From: Vibrio sp. SCSIO 43136
Lineage (GTDB): Bacteria; Pseudomonadota; Gammaproteobacteria; Enterobacterales; Vibrionaceae
Assembly (NCBI RefSeq): GCF_023716565.1
Contig: NZ_CP071849.1
Location: 1,612,001-1,676,000 of the forward strand
Length of the DNA: 64,000 nt
Direction: 5' to 3'
Shown: positions 27,432 to 36,206 of the stretch, in pieces
How positions within the stretch are numbered: the first letter of the stretch is position 1
How the letters are laid out: each line of letters opens with the position of its first letter
Notes under the pieces: model-generated
The model's input: only the letters and a program-made list of their open reading frames with translations
Told to the model about the DNA's origin: nothing
Databases searched by the model: none
Translations under genes and position numbers: made by a program

Positions 27432-27446
27432 TAATCCAATGGATTA
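27432..27446. promoter_or_regulatory. Inverted repeat, likely HigA operator
   Basis: TAATCCA-A-TGGATTA is a perfect 7-bp inverted repeat with one central base. It lies 12 bases upstream of the toxin start, where autoregulated toxin-antitoxin operons carry the antitoxin binding site. Confidence 0.55.
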
Positions 27447-27512
27447 GCTTTGACAATTCTACGAGTAATCTACTTCCTCAAAAAAACAAGATACGTTCTT
27501 CCTTCCTCATCT

Positions 27513-28736
27513 CTACAAAGAAACAACCGAATCAATAAACCCTAATTGCTCAACACCCACCAACACATTCCTCCCATCACGCTTATCGACTCCATCTACC
27601 ACCGTGGTTTGACCATCGTCGCTTGTAGTGATGGAATATTCTGAGGCTTTTCCTGAGAAGAACACCTTATTCACCCCGCTGTTTCCCGTAATGTGGTTGT
27701 CATACTGATTCACGATCACATTCGAATTGTTTGCACCAGTAAGGGTTACGTCTTTCAAGTATTGGGAATGGTGGGTGTAAGGCTTGTCTGAGTCGTACTT
27801 GAGGCTAAAGTCACCGTTAAAACTCGCATCAATGCGAGCGTTATAGGTGAGGTAAGGATGGAAGAACTTATGGTCCATTAGCTCAGCGCCGAGTCGATCC
27901 TCTGACGAAATCTCTGCCCGAGTTTTCGCCACATAAATGCCCCACATACTATGGGTATTGCTTTCACTCCATGCGCCCCACAGACCGTAATAGGCGTCGA
28001 TAACCGAGGCCAGATATTCCTGAGTTAGGCTGTTCTCCTCGCTAAGCTCTGCTATCCAAGCTTGATTCTCTTCACCGATCCCCCAAAGATTATTAGACAG
28101 TGCGACGACTTGAGCCCGTCTGATTTGGGCTTGATAAGCTGGCAAAGCACCTGCGGTTCCACCTTGATCTATACCAATGCCAGTGTCGTGCACCAAATGC
28201 AAAATCTCTTCAAAAGAGGCATCTCTATGTTCATAGTTTTGTTGGATGTACCAATCACCGCCTTCCACCTGAATTTCATCGTGGTAGAGAGGCTGTCCAT
28301 TTAACTCCGCCGCAGGGTTGGAGCCATCGTCTTTACCGTTAAGCAGTAAGAGTATCGCTCCGTTATCTGCCATCTTGTTGGCCACCTCAGACTTATCGGC
28401 TCCATACATAGAGCCCGGATAGTCTTTCAAGTAATGCTGCAATATCGAGCGAGCACGCACGATTTGGTTATCTGACAACCCATCTTGCGAAACAATGTGA
28501 ATTGCTTCTCCGTTGGGTGCAGTGACCTTGGTGTAACGATCGAACTTCAACGCTTTACTATAAGTATGAGTGAGCTGGGGCGGCACCGAAGTAATCCCTA
28601 AAGCCAGCGTCTCCGCAGACAACTGGGTACTATCAGATACCTCACGCTCCTTGCTATCGGATTGACTAGTATTGCACCCCACCAAACTGGCGGTAGCAAT
28701 TAAAGGGGCTATGAGAAATCTTACTGTTCTTTTCAT
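27513..28736 (-). CDS. Lipoprotein of unknown function with metallopeptidase-like His motif
   Basis: From the ATG at 28736 the 407-residue product begins MKRTVRFLIAPLIATASLVGC, a lipoprotein signal with lipidated Cys. The mid region contains FEEILHLVHDTGIG, reminiscent of zinc-peptidase helices (acidic residue with HxxH), though it is not HExxH. The C-terminal part (about 330-405: NNSNVIVNQYDNHITGNSGVNKVFFSG and VGVEQLGFID) looks like the beta-roll adjacent domain found after RTX repeats, where a peak pattern of N/D/G is typical. It is probably an exported, surface-associated protein. Substrate is unknown. Upstream TTG start at 28763 lacks a better ribosome site. Confidence 0.75.
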   Translation of the reverse strand: MKRTVRFLIAPLIATASLVGCNTSQSDSKEREVSDSTQLSAETLALGITSVPPQLTHTYSKALKFDRYTKVTAPNGEAIHIVSQDGLSDNQIVRARSILQHYLKDYPGSMYGADKSEVANKMADNGAILLLLNGKDDGSNPAAELNGQPLYHDEIQVEGGDWYIQQNYEHRDASFEEILHLVHDTGIGIDQGGTAGALPAYQAQIRRAQVVALSNNLWGIGEENQAWIAELSEENSLTQEYLASVIDAYYGLWGAWSESNTHSMWGIYVAKTRAEISSEDRLGAELMDHKFFHPYLTYNARIDASFNGDFSLKYDSDKPYTHHSQYLKDVTLTGANNSNVIVNQYDNHITGNSGVNKVFFSGKASEYSITTSDDGQTTVVDGVDKRDGRNVLVGVEQLGFIDSVVSL

Positions 28737-28902
28737 AAGTAGGCTCTTATCAGTAGGGATCAATCCGCTATTCCAAACACAAAAACAATATCGGTAAGCC
28801 TAGCGCATGGCAGCTAAAGCGAACAACTCTTACCGCTTCCTTTCAAAACGAAACTTTCCTTCAATTTACCTTCAATTACTTCAAGAAAAAATTGGACATA
28901 AT

Positions 28903-28938
28903 GTTTCGACTAACCCATAATCACTTTCAAATCGAAAC
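28903..28938. promoter_or_regulatory. Candidate DeoR-type operator
   Basis: GTTTCGA (28903-28909) and TCGAAAC (28932-28938) are inverted copies. More CGAAA boxes occur at 28849-28853 and just inside the gene at 28963. DeoR-family regulators commonly bind repeated CGAAA/TTTCG boxes, so autoregulation is likely. Confidence 0.4.
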
Positions 28939-28954
28939 TTAAACAGAAGCACTG

Positions 28955-29716
28955 ATGGCAAAACGAAACACACAACTGAGAAGATTGGCGATTTCTAACC
29001 TAGTCAACGAACTAGGCGAAGTGAGCGTCGACGAGCTAGCACAAAAGTTTGAAACCTCAGAAGTGACCATTCGCAAAGATCTCGCATCGCTTGAAAACAA
29101 CGGCCAATTGCTGCGTCGTTACGGTGGTGCGGTGGCCATCCCGACCGAAGTCTTTAACGAAGATATTGGCGGAAAAGTTTCAAACCGAAAGGTTAATCTT
29201 GCGAAAGCAGCAGCAGCGCTTATTCGTGACCACAACCGCATCGTCATCGACAGTGGCAGCACCACAGCGGCGCTTATCCAGCAGCTTAACGACAAACGTG
29301 GTTTGGTAGTCATGACCAACTCGCTCAATGTCGCTAATGCACTTAATGAACTGGAAAGTGAACCAACCCTGCTCATGACGGGCGGAACTTGGGATACCCA
29401 TTCTGAGTCTTTCCAAGGCAAAGTGGCCGAATCTGTGTTGCGCGCCTACGACTTTGACCAACTATTTATCGGTGCTGATGGCGTAGATCTCATGCGGGGT
29501 ACCACCTCTTTTAATGAGTTACTTGGCCTAAGCAAAGTCATGGCAGAAGTGTCGCGTGAAGTGATCGTCATGATCGAGTCAGACAAAGTTGGTCGCAAGA
29601 TCCCAAATCTAGAGCTGGCTTGGGAACAAATCGATGTATTGGTCACCGACCAACAACTTGACCCTGAGCATAAAGCCCAAATTGAACAACATGGCGTAAG
29701 CGTGATTTGCGCCTAA
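28955..29716 (+). CDS. DeoR/GlpR-family transcriptional regulator
   Basis: The 253-residue protein has the DeoR helix-turn-helix (NLVNELGEVSVDELAQKFETSEVTIRKDLASLENNGQLLRRYGGAV; recognition helix TIRKDLASLE) and a C-terminal DeoRC sugar-phosphate sensor of the ribose-isomerase fold (IVIDSGSTTAALIQQL, and FIGADGVDLMRG). It is encoded 111 bases upstream of glmS in the same direction, an arrangement conserved in Vibrio. It is therefore likely to control amino-sugar synthesis in response to a sugar phosphate. The effector is not known from sequence. Confidence 0.92.
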   Translation: MAKRNTQLRRLAISNLVNELGEVSVDELAQKFETSEVTIRKDLASLENNGQLLRRYGGAVAIPTEVFNEDIGGKVSNRKVNLAKAAAALIRDHNRIVIDSGSTTAALIQQLNDKRGLVVMTNSLNVANALNELESEPTLLMTGGTWDTHSESFQGKVAESVLRAYDFDQLFIGADGVDLMRGTTSFNELLGLSKVMAEVSREVIVMIESDKVGRKIPNLELAWEQIDVLVTDQQLDPEHKAQIEQHGVSVICA

Positions 29717-29827
29717 TATAGAATACTAAGACAGTTTCATATTTACTTCCCATCCGATAAGGCCTTTGCTTGCTGCCTTAAATGAAAAGATGGCTAGGGA
29801 AGAACAAAACAATTAAGGAGTATACCC

Positions 29828-31660
29828 ATGTGTGGAATCGTAGGTGCTGTAGCACAACGAGACGTTGCTGAAATTTTGGTTGAAGGCCTTCGCCGCTTAG
29901 AATACCGCGGATACGACTCAGCGGGTGTAGCAGTGGTGGATAGCGAAACCAACCTGACTCGTGTTCGTCGCCTTGGCAAAGTTCAAGAGCTGGCAGACGC
30001 AGTAGACGAAGCAAACGTTGTAGGTGGCACAGGTATCGCACACACACGTTGGGCAACTCACGGTGAACCATCAGAAGCGAACGCCCACCCACACATGTCT
30101 GGTGATATTGCAGTAGTTCACAACGGCATCATCGAAAACCACGAAGAGCTGCGTGAGCTGCTTCAATCTCGTGGCTACGTATTCACCTCACAAACAGATA
30201 CTGAAGTTATCGCTCACATGGTTGAGTGGGAACTTCGCACTTCAGAAACGCTACTAGAAGCAGTTCAAAAAACAGCGAAACAGCTAGAAGGTGCTTACGG
30301 TACGGTTGCGCTTGACCGTAAAGATCCCTCTCGTATCGTGGTAGCTCGCTCTGGAAGCCCAATCTGTATTGGTTTCGGTGTGGGTGAGAACTTCCTTGCT
30401 TCTGACCAACTCGCCCTGCTAAACGTTACTCGCCGCTTTATGTACCTAGAAGAAGGCGACGTAGCAGAAATCACTCGTCGTGAAGTGACAGTATTTGATG
30501 AAACTGGCGAGCGTGTTGAGCGTGAAATCACCGAATCAAACGCTGAACACGATGCGGGTGACAAAGGCCAATACCGCCACTTCATGCAAAAAGAGATCTA
30601 CGAGCAACCAACGGCGCTTATCAACACTATGGAAGGCCGCATCACAGCAGACTCTGTGATCACAGATGCTATCGGTGTTAACGCTGCTGAAATCCTAGGT
30701 AAAGTTGAGCATGTTCAAATCGTTGCGTGTGGTACTTCATACAACGCAGGTATGACAGCACGCTACTGGTTTGAAGACATCGCAGGCGTAAGCTGTGACG
30801 TAGAAATCGCATCAGAGTTCCGCTACCGCAAGTTTGTGACTCGTCCAAACAGCCTACTGATCACTCTATCTCAGTCAGGTGAAACTGCGGATACGCTAGC
30901 AGCACTTCGTCTAGCGAAAGAGAAAGGCTACATGGCGGCAATGACCATCTGTAACGTGGCTGGTTCTTCGCTGGTTCGTGAGTCTGATTTTGCCTTCATG
31001 ACTCGCGCAGGTGTAGAGATTGGCGTTGCTTCAACGAAAGCATTCACCACTCAGCTTTCTGCGCTACTGATGCTGGTAACAGCAATGGGTAAAGAGCAAG
31101 ATCGCATCAGTAAAGAGAAAGAAAAAGAGATCGTAGAAGCACTGCACGCTCTACCTAAGCAGATCGAATCTGCACTATCTTTCGAAAAAGAAATCGAAGC
31201 CCTAGCACCAGATTTCGCTGACAAACACCACACCCTATTCTTAGGCCGTGGCGAGTTCTACCCAATCGCAATGGAAGCGTCTCTAAAACTAAAAGAGATC
31301 TCTTACATCCACGCTGAAGCATACGCAGCAGGTGAGCTTAAACATGGCCCACTAGCGCTTATCGATGCAGACATGCCAGTGGTAGTAGTAGCACCAAGCA
31401 ACGACCTACTAGAGAAGCTGAAATCAAACGTTGAAGAAGTACGTGCACGTGGCGGCCTACTTTACGTATTCGCCGATGCAGACGCAGGCTTTGAAGCCGA
31501 TGAGACCATGAAGATCATCACTCTGCCACATGTAAGCGAAATCACAGCCGCTATCTACTACACCATCCCAATGCAGCTACTTTCTTACTACGTAGCACTG
31601 ATTAAAGGTACGGATGTTGACCAGCCACGTAACCTTGCTAAAGCGGTAACAGTGGAGTAA
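29828..31660 (+). CDS. glmS: Glutamine--fructose-6-phosphate aminotransferase
   Basis: GlmS makes glucosamine 6-phosphate from fructose 6-phosphate and glutamine, the first step to UDP-GlcNAc for wall and LPS. The 610-residue protein begins [10 protein letters not shown] with catalytic Cys1 after Met removal. It has the glutaminase domain (1-240: [22 protein letters not shown]) and two SIS isomerase domains ([29 protein letters not shown]). The end [13 protein letters not shown] is the conserved C-terminus. AAGGAG at 29815 is the ribosome site. No glmS ribozyme is present, as expected in gammaproteobacteria. Its 3' end is the Tn7 TnsD target, and a Tn7-type element lies immediately downstream. 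Confidence 0.98.
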   Translation: MCGIVGAVAQRDVAEILVEGLRRLEYRGYDSAGVAVVDSETNLTRVRRLGKVQELADAVDEANVVGGTGIAHTRWATHGEPSEANAHPHMSGDIAVVHNGIIENHEELRELLQSRGYVFTSQTDTEVIAHMVEWELRTSETLLEAVQKTAKQLEGAYGTVALDRKDPSRIVVARSGSPICIGFGVGENFLASDQLALLNVTRRFMYLEEGDVAEITRREVTVFDETGERVEREITESNAEHDAGDKGQYRHFMQKEIYEQPTALINTMEGRITADSVITDAIGVNAAEILGKVEHVQIVACGTSYNAGMTARYWFEDIAGVSCDVEIASEFRYRKFVTRPNSLLITLSQSGETADTLAALRLAKEKGYMAAMTICNVAGSSLVRESDFAFMTRAGVEIGVASTKAFTTQLSALLMLVTAMGKEQDRISKEKEKEIVEALHALPKQIESALSFEKEIEALAPDFADKHHTLFLGRGEFYPIAMEASLKLKEISYIHAEAYAAGELKHGPLALIDADMPVVVVAPSNDLLEKLKSNVEEVRARGGLLYVFADADAGFEADETMKIITLPHVSEITAAIYYTIPMQLLSYYVALIKGTDVDQPRNLAKAVTVE

Positions 31661-31693
31661 TTGGTGACGGGTGCTTGCTCGTTTTGTACAAGA

Positions 31694-31751
31694 GTAATAA
31701 AGTTTCATACTGAGTATTAAAGTATCATACTAAGGAATAAAGTATCATACT
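31694..31751 (+). repeat. Right-end TnsB-site-like repeats (3 copies, 20-bp period)
   Basis: GTAATAAAGTTTCATACT (31694), GTATTAAAGTATCATACT (31714) and GGAATAAAGTATCATACT (31734) are spaced exactly 20 bases apart in the same orientation. Tn7's right end has overlapping 22-bp TnsB sites containing AATAAAGT, so the match in form and core sequence is good. Confidence 0.85.
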
Positions 31752-31753
31752 CA

Positions 31754-31787
31754 AAAGGCAGCGAAGATTCGATCTCGCTGCCTTTTT
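31754..31787 (+). terminator. Rho-independent terminator inside right end
   Basis: GGCAGCGA (31757-31764) pairs with TCGCTGCC (31775-31782), followed by TTTTT. It would end glmS transcription inside the transposon. It resembles the chromosomal glmS terminator now displaced to 55243. Confidence 0.82.
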
Positions 31788-32198
31788 GCTGTTTTCTCTA
31801 GCGAATTTTTGCCCCATTTTAAGTTAGCGACATTGTTAATTAACACGTTGTTATTACAGGTTTTCCTTACGATAAGTAATGATTGTCAAAAGACAAGATC
31901 TGCCCTGTTACCTATATACTCAACATTCAGAATAATTTCCTAAAGGAGTACCATTATCGATATGCCAACAGGCGAAGTAAGTATCAATCCAGTGGTGGTT
32001 TAATGCTCAATGAATCAGAGCTATTATATTGGGAAACTTCTAAAGCTGTGGTCAATTTTTGTTGACCACTACAAGAGAACACCGGATTCTGAAAGCCATC
32101 GAATTTACCGACAGCTAGAATTTGACAACCCTTTTCAATTTGAACTCCAATGGAAGAAATTGAAACTCTATCACTTAAATATCCGAGGCCTTCCATCC
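31788..32198. other. Region of lost tnsA: leader remnant and IS remnant
   Basis: No intact gene. AAAGGAG at 31941-31947 is a good ribosome binding site in the place where tnsA should begin. It is followed only by a 13-codon frame from the ATG at 31961. At 31988-32073 lies the 3' tail of an IS3-family transposase. 32074-32198 is unassigned sequence between the IS end and the stop of the SUMF1-fold gene. Confidence 0.5.
31988..32073 (+). mobile_element. IS3-family remnant (orfB 3' tail plus terminal repeat)
   Basis: The plus strand encodes SGGLMLNESELLYWETSKAV and then VNFC-stop. This parallels the C-terminus of the intact IS transposase at 40808 ([19 protein letters not shown]). It ends in GTTGACCACTACA, the complement of the intact element's end TGTAGTGGTCAAC. 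It differs at many positions from the intact copy, so it is a related but diverged IS. Confidence 0.82.
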
Positions 32199-33182
32199 CT
32201 AAAGACTCTCAGCCAATCGAAATCCCATAACATAAATATCTTTCTTGTACCATCCATGCCGACGTCGTGTTCTTGCTAAGTCCTTAAATCGAGTAAAACT
32301 ACCACCTCTGGCAACACGATATTGACCTTCTGAAATCAATAAATCATCTTCAATCATCACCCCATTTGGATACGGTACATATTCAGATGACGTGTATTCT
32401 TCCACATTACCCGACATGTCCATAACTCCAAACGGTGAAGCTCCACTAGCATACATGCCAATTGGTGTAGTGCGCAGCAAACCTTCTTCGACAGTGTTGG
32501 CTTTGCCTGTCAAGTATTGATCTCCCCAGGGATACTCTAATCCATCAGGTCCCCCTGCCGCATACTCCCATTCAGCTTCGGTTGGCAAGCGAAAAGCTCT
32601 ACCTGTTTTTTCACTCAACCAAACGCAATATGCATCAGCCTGCTCGGCTGATATTGTGTGGACTGGGTGATTAGACAAATGCATGGGATATACACCAAAT
32701 GCCCAAGAGGTTGGAAGTAACTTATTCCCAGTATCTTTGAGATACTCTAAATATTCCTGATTCGTTACACAGTATTTTCCAATCCCAAAAGTAGTCAACT
32801 CTACTTCATGTTCCGGACATTCCTTTTCTATCCAATCCCTAATTACACCATATTGTTGATATTTCTCAACAACACGTTCAACCTTATCGTAAGGCAATCC
32901 TAGCTTCACGGTGGCACCCTCCACAGTGATCATTTGTGGACACAAGCTGTTAATTCTCGGATCCCCCTTTAACGCTAAGATAAGTCCTGCAGCATAGCGA
33001 ACTGCAGGCGGAGACATAGGACCTTCAATGATGAGCAGTAGCTCGTCTTGCGTCAGTGATTTCAATACGTCGTATTCTTGTCTTAAACAGTCGAGCTCTG
33101 TGTCCACAAAGGAATCTGGGAGCCCCATAGCTTCCCGAGAATTCATCTCATTGATGAGCAGCCCTGTTGATCTGAAATCCAT
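32199..33182 (-). CDS. SUMF1/EgtB/PvdO-fold (formylglycine-generating-enzyme-like) protein
   Basis: The 327-residue protein has a helical N-terminal part (1-120) followed by the FGE-sulfatase fold. Typical marks are RLPTEAEWEYAAGG, DMSGNVEEY, YRVARGGSF and the closing VMGFRL. True formylglycine-generating enzymes need a Cys pair near the RGGSF block. Here it reads RGGSFTRFKDLARTRRRHGW with no Cys, so this is not an aerobic sulfatase activator. The fold also serves iron oxygenases (EgtB, PvdO) and peptide or ligand binding. Its ATG overlaps the WD40 stop (TAATG), so translation is coupled. It ends the operon. A tailoring or binding role is inferred from context only. Confidence 0.82.
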   Translation of the reverse strand: MDFRSTGLLINEMNSREAMGLPDSFVDTELDCLRQEYDVLKSLTQDELLLIIEGPMSPPAVRYAAGLILALKGDPRINSLCPQMITVEGATVKLGLPYDKVERVVEKYQQYGVIRDWIEKECPEHEVELTTFGIGKYCVTNQEYLEYLKDTGNKLLPTSWAFGVYPMHLSNHPVHTISAEQADAYCVWLSEKTGRAFRLPTEAEWEYAAGGPDGLEYPWGDQYLTGKANTVEEGLLRTTPIGMYASGASPFGVMDMSGNVEEYTSSEYVPYPNGVMIEDDLLISEGQYRVARGGSFTRFKDLARTRRRHGWYKKDIYVMGFRLAESL

Positions 33183-34867
33183 TATCCCACCTTCGCTAAA
33201 TTGTTAGGATTGATTGTGTGCACTTTACCATCGTAAGAAGCCGCAAGGAAAACGGATTGATATTCATCATAGGCCACTGATGATATACCCGAAGAACTGA
33301 TTTTCTGCTTATGCCATGATTGGTCCACTACTCTATAACAACAAACTGTTCCTCGATAGTCGCCAGTGACTAACCAAGACTCTCCATCTGAGGCAATACA
33401 CTTAATTGAATTCTTATGGGGGGTTTTGATAACTTGAGGTGAACTCCCCCAAAAACGCATGGTCAAATCCCTGCTGATTGATACGAACTGACCCGAAATA
33501 GCGGTAGCACCATTAACGATTTTTTCATGTCTACCTTCCAAAACTGGTGATAACTTTAGGTCTTTTCCACATTCCATAACTAAGACAGTTGTATCAGCAC
33601 AGACTGTAAAAATTTTTCCATTGTCAAAAATGACATCTTTGATCGCATTACTGTGATTGGTCGAACTACACCAATAGACCAATTGATTGCGTTCATTGAG
33701 TTTTAAGAAAATCAATTCTCCGGTATATGCCCCAACGACTGCATATCGATCTTCTTTAAATTCAAATAGTTGGCAACAATTCAGCGGTGAATGATGTTGA
33801 TAAATGACCTCCGAAGTCAATGCATTGTAGATTGCTCCATCTTGCCCACCACAAATTACCATACCATATTTAGAAACAATGAAATTACACAGTGAAGGGA
33901 CTTGATTGATCACTCTATCACCAAGCTTTACGATCCCTGAGTCTCCTACCGTGTAGCAACCATCACTTGTTGGGTATAAGCCATTGATACCATGTGTCGG
34001 CTTGATAGCCGCTGTGTCCCACTTCTTATGCTCTATTGAGTAGATGGCGTAACGGTCACCAAATGTTACGAAGGCTACTTGATCATTATTGATAAACGCA
34101 CACGAGCGGGGCCAAACAATATTAGGGATCTGGCCTTCCGTCAGATGTAGAATCTTACCCTCGGAGATTTCCCAGATCTTGAAGGTTCGATCGTAACTCA
34201 AACTTATGATTCTTTTTTGATTCAACACTAAACGTTTGATCCCAGATTTATGGCCTTTGATGCGCGATATCTCGCTACCATCTTTTTCAAAGTAGACCAA
34301 TTCACCATCATCATTTCCCGAGACGATTTGACCTTGAGAAGTCACACATAAAGTATCCGTTTCCATCCCACCAAGTGATATAGTATCAAGCAGTGTACCT
34401 TTCTCTATATCCCAATAGCGTAAAGTACTGTCATCACCACACGAGACAACAATGGTATCTGATAACCATTCGACCGTGAGGACATCCTCTTCATGCCCAG
34501 AAAGCTCATGAATCAGTGCTCCTTGAACTGAGAAAACTCGCACTTTTTTGTCTCTTGAGGCTGTAGCGATCTGCTGATTATTTGGACTAAAGCTGATTCC
34601 TTCAACATCGTCGTCATGATGTAATACAGCGAGTAAGTTCATCGACGGTATATCCCAAATACGGGCGGAGTAGTCACTACTCGAAGATGCCAATAACTTG
34701 CTGTTATTCGAAAAGCATACTTGGTTGGCCAAATGATCATGAAATCCAACATCCACCGGTATATGAGTATTTTCATCCCACAGGATAACTCGATTATCAT
34801 ATCCGGCACTGGCCAAATACCCATTTTTTGAAACACTGATACCGCTAAGAGGTGATGTATGATACAT
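33182..34867 (-). CDS. WD40-repeat beta-propeller protein
   Basis: The 561-residue protein consists almost wholly of WD40-type repeats, for example LASAGYDNRVILWDEN, LASSSSDYSARIWDIPS, IATASRDKKVRVFSVQG, VVSCGDDSTLRYWDIEKG, IISLSYDRTFKIWEIS and LVTGDYRGTVCCYRV. This is enough for two seven-bladed propellers. No signal peptide or other domain is visible, so it should act in the cytosol as a scaffold for partner proteins. It lies 11 bases after the GTP cyclohydrolase gene and overlaps the SUMF1-fold gene. A second, more diverged propeller protein heads the operon. WD40 proteins are unusual in bacterial biosynthetic operons. Confidence 0.9.
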   Translation of the reverse strand: MYHTSPLSGISVSKNGYLASAGYDNRVILWDENTHIPVDVGFHDHLANQVCFSNNSKLLASSSSDYSARIWDIPSMNLLAVLHHDDDVEGISFSPNNQQIATASRDKKVRVFSVQGALIHELSGHEEDVLTVEWLSDTIVVSCGDDSTLRYWDIEKGTLLDTISLGGMETDTLCVTSQGQIVSGNDDGELVYFEKDGSEISRIKGHKSGIKRLVLNQKRIISLSYDRTFKIWEISEGKILHLTEGQIPNIVWPRSCAFINNDQVAFVTFGDRYAIYSIEHKKWDTAAIKPTHGINGLYPTSDGCYTVGDSGIVKLGDRVINQVPSLCNFIVSKYGMVICGGQDGAIYNALTSEVIYQHHSPLNCCQLFEFKEDRYAVVGAYTGELIFLKLNERNQLVYWCSSTNHSNAIKDVIFDNGKIFTVCADTTVLVMECGKDLKLSPVLEGRHEKIVNGATAISGQFVSISRDLTMRFWGSSPQVIKTPHKNSIKCIASDGESWLVTGDYRGTVCCYRVVDQSWHKQKISSSGISSVAYDEYQSVFLAASYDGKVHTINPNNLAKVG

Positions 34868-34878
34868 ATAAAACCTTT

Positions 34879-35487
34879 TTAATTTAGAGGGATAGGAGAT
34901 GAAAAAATATGGTTGTCTTTTAGTTCTTTAGCCTGAAGATACTCTTTGTTTTCAGACGTAATGAAAACCGATGTTGAAATGCGATTTGTCACCTCTATCC
35001 CGTTGGACGATAGCGCTTTAAGTTTCTTAGGGTTATTAGATAAGAGCCTGACTTTTTTGACGTTAATCGCCTTTAACATCCCTGCAACCATGTCGAAAGA
35101 CCTTAAGTCCTTTCCAAAGCCCAATAGTCTATTCGCATCGTAAGTGTCATGACCTTGATCTTGGAGTTTATAAGCCTCAAGCTTGTTGTAGAGACCAATG
35201 CCTCTGCCCTCTTGTCTGAGATACGCAATTATTCCGCCCTCTCTAGCAATGAGATCTAATGCTTCATATAGTTGTGGACCACAATCACAACGGCTCGATT
35301 GGAAGACATCTCCAGTCAGGCACTCTGAGTGAATTCGAAGGATAGGCTCTTCGGTACCCTTACCGTTTTTCGGTTTAACCACAATTAATAGATGCTCATT
35401 TGAAGCGTCAAAGGCATCAAAAGAATAAAAAGTTGCTGGTATTTTTTGGTTTGTGATCGGTATGACTACACTTTGTCTAATTTTCAT
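34879..35487 (-). CDS. GTP cyclohydrolase II-like enzyme
   Basis: RibA-type enzymes open the imidazole ring of GTP and release formate and pyrophosphate. The 202-residue product has the zinc cysteines in SECLTGDVFQSSRCDCG (Cys56, Cys67, Cys69), the GTP-binding EGRGIGLYNKLEAY, and DTYDANRLLG in place of the usual DTVEAN. Length matches stand-alone RibA (about 196). A housekeeping riboflavin gene would not be expected on a transposon next to a PLP enzyme and exporter. Specialised copies of this enzyme start purine-derived natural products such as toxoflavin, so a secondary-metabolite role is likely, by inference. GAGAG precedes the ATG at 35487. Confidence 0.92.
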   Translation of the reverse strand: MKIRQSVVIPITNQKIPATFYSFDAFDASNEHLLIVVKPKNGKGTEEPILRIHSECLTGDVFQSSRCDCGPQLYEALDLIAREGGIIAYLRQEGRGIGLYNKLEAYKLQDQGHDTYDANRLLGFGKDLRSFDMVAGMLKAINVKKVRLLSNNPKKLKALSSNGIEVTNRISTSVFITSENKEYLQAKELKDNHIFSSPIPLN

Positions 35488-35542
35488 GCTTTAACTCTCT
35501 ATGATTTATTGGGGGGAAGAAAAGCAGTGCAAAGTTAGCCAT
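35477..35542 (-). CDS. Possible 21-codon mini-ORF overlapping the cyclohydrolase start
   Basis: The ATG at 35542 is preceded by GGGAGGTGA, a strong ribosome binding sequence 8-11 bases away. It encodes MANFALLFFPPINHRELKHE plus one Asn. The frame overlaps the GTP cyclohydrolase start by 11 bases. It could be a translational-coupling leader for the cyclohydrolase or a small peptide in its own right. A GTG start within the ribosome site (35554) is also in frame. It fills most of the otherwise unexplained 125-base gap between two genes that are elsewhere tightly packed. Confidence 0.4.
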   Translation of the reverse strand: MANFALLFFPPINHRELKHEN

Positions 35543-35612
35543 GTTTACGTTCACCTCCCGCCCCGAAGTGCTCTATATCGTCCTTCTTTTACATCAAGAC
35601 CATTTGTTTTGC

Positions 35613-36206
35613 TTAAGACATGCCGTATCGAAATCTTTCACTACACACAACGCCACTGGCTCGCACTCCTTGAAGTGCCTTTGAGTAATGTGAGAGGAGT
35701 GAAATGTGATAGTCAAAAATATCGTCATTTGTATCATCAATGAGCGTTTTGGCCTCCCTGTCGATGTGTCTTAAAATGACATGGTCTGGAATAAAGCAAA
35801 TGTGGTTGTTCTTATATGCCGTCGCCCTCAACTCATGTACGGGGTTTGTCCCCCCTTTACTAGCAGAAATGCTCACTATGAGTGCCGGTTTATGTCCAAC
35901 TTCTTCAAGCCCACAAAGCAATAGAAAATTTTTCAGTCCTGGTGGTACCATGCCACCCCATTCGGGTGTGATGAAGATAAACGCGTCAGCTTGACTTACT
36001 GTTGAAGCAACGACCTCCCACTTTTCCCACTCTGGCGTTTTACTCCAAACACCTTCATTCCATAAAGGTAAACTAAGTTGATAAAGATCGAGTACTTCTA
36101 CACTCTTAAACTTATCTGCCACATATCTACTGCGCTCAATTTCAGCCGCCAACTTGGCACTTTGAGAGCCGTCTCGATGGCTTCCACTCACAATACACAA
36201 TTTCAT
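35613..36206 (-). CDS. NADPH-dependent FMN reductase-like flavoprotein
   Basis: The 197-residue protein has the flavodoxin-like FMN_red fold: SGSHRDGSQS binds the FMN phosphate, TPEWGGMVPPGLKNFLLL corresponds to the TPEYNGSxPGxLKNAID motif, and SISASKGG follows. It should use NAD(P)H to reduce FMN or a quinone-like or azo substrate in the cytosol. Its ATG shares one base with the stop of the PLP gene (TAATG), so the two are coupled. In this operon it could supply reduced flavin or reduce a pathway intermediate. Confidence 0.87.
   Translation of the reverse strand: MKLCIVSGSHRDGSQSAKLAAEIERSRYVADKFKSVEVLDLYQLSLPLWNEGVWSKTPEWEKWEVVASTVSQADAFIFITPEWGGMVPPGLKNFLLLCGLEEVGHKPALIVSISASKGGTNPVHELRATAYKNNHICFIPDHVILRHIDREAKTLIDDTNDDIFDYHISLLSHYSKALQGVRASGVVCSERFRYGMS

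Noticed and set aside
27086..27538. Plus-strand frames opposite the toxin gene
   Set aside because: The minus strand encodes recognisable HigB-type sequence here, so the plus frames are shadows.
29717..29827. glmS ribozyme/riboswitch in the leader
   Set aside because: The 111-base leader shows no such structure and the class is typical of Firmicutes, not Vibrio.
31883..32065. 60-codon frame after glmS as a gene
   Set aside because: Its C-terminal part is the tail of an IS3-family transposase and the N-terminal part has no ribosome site; treated as an IS remnant.
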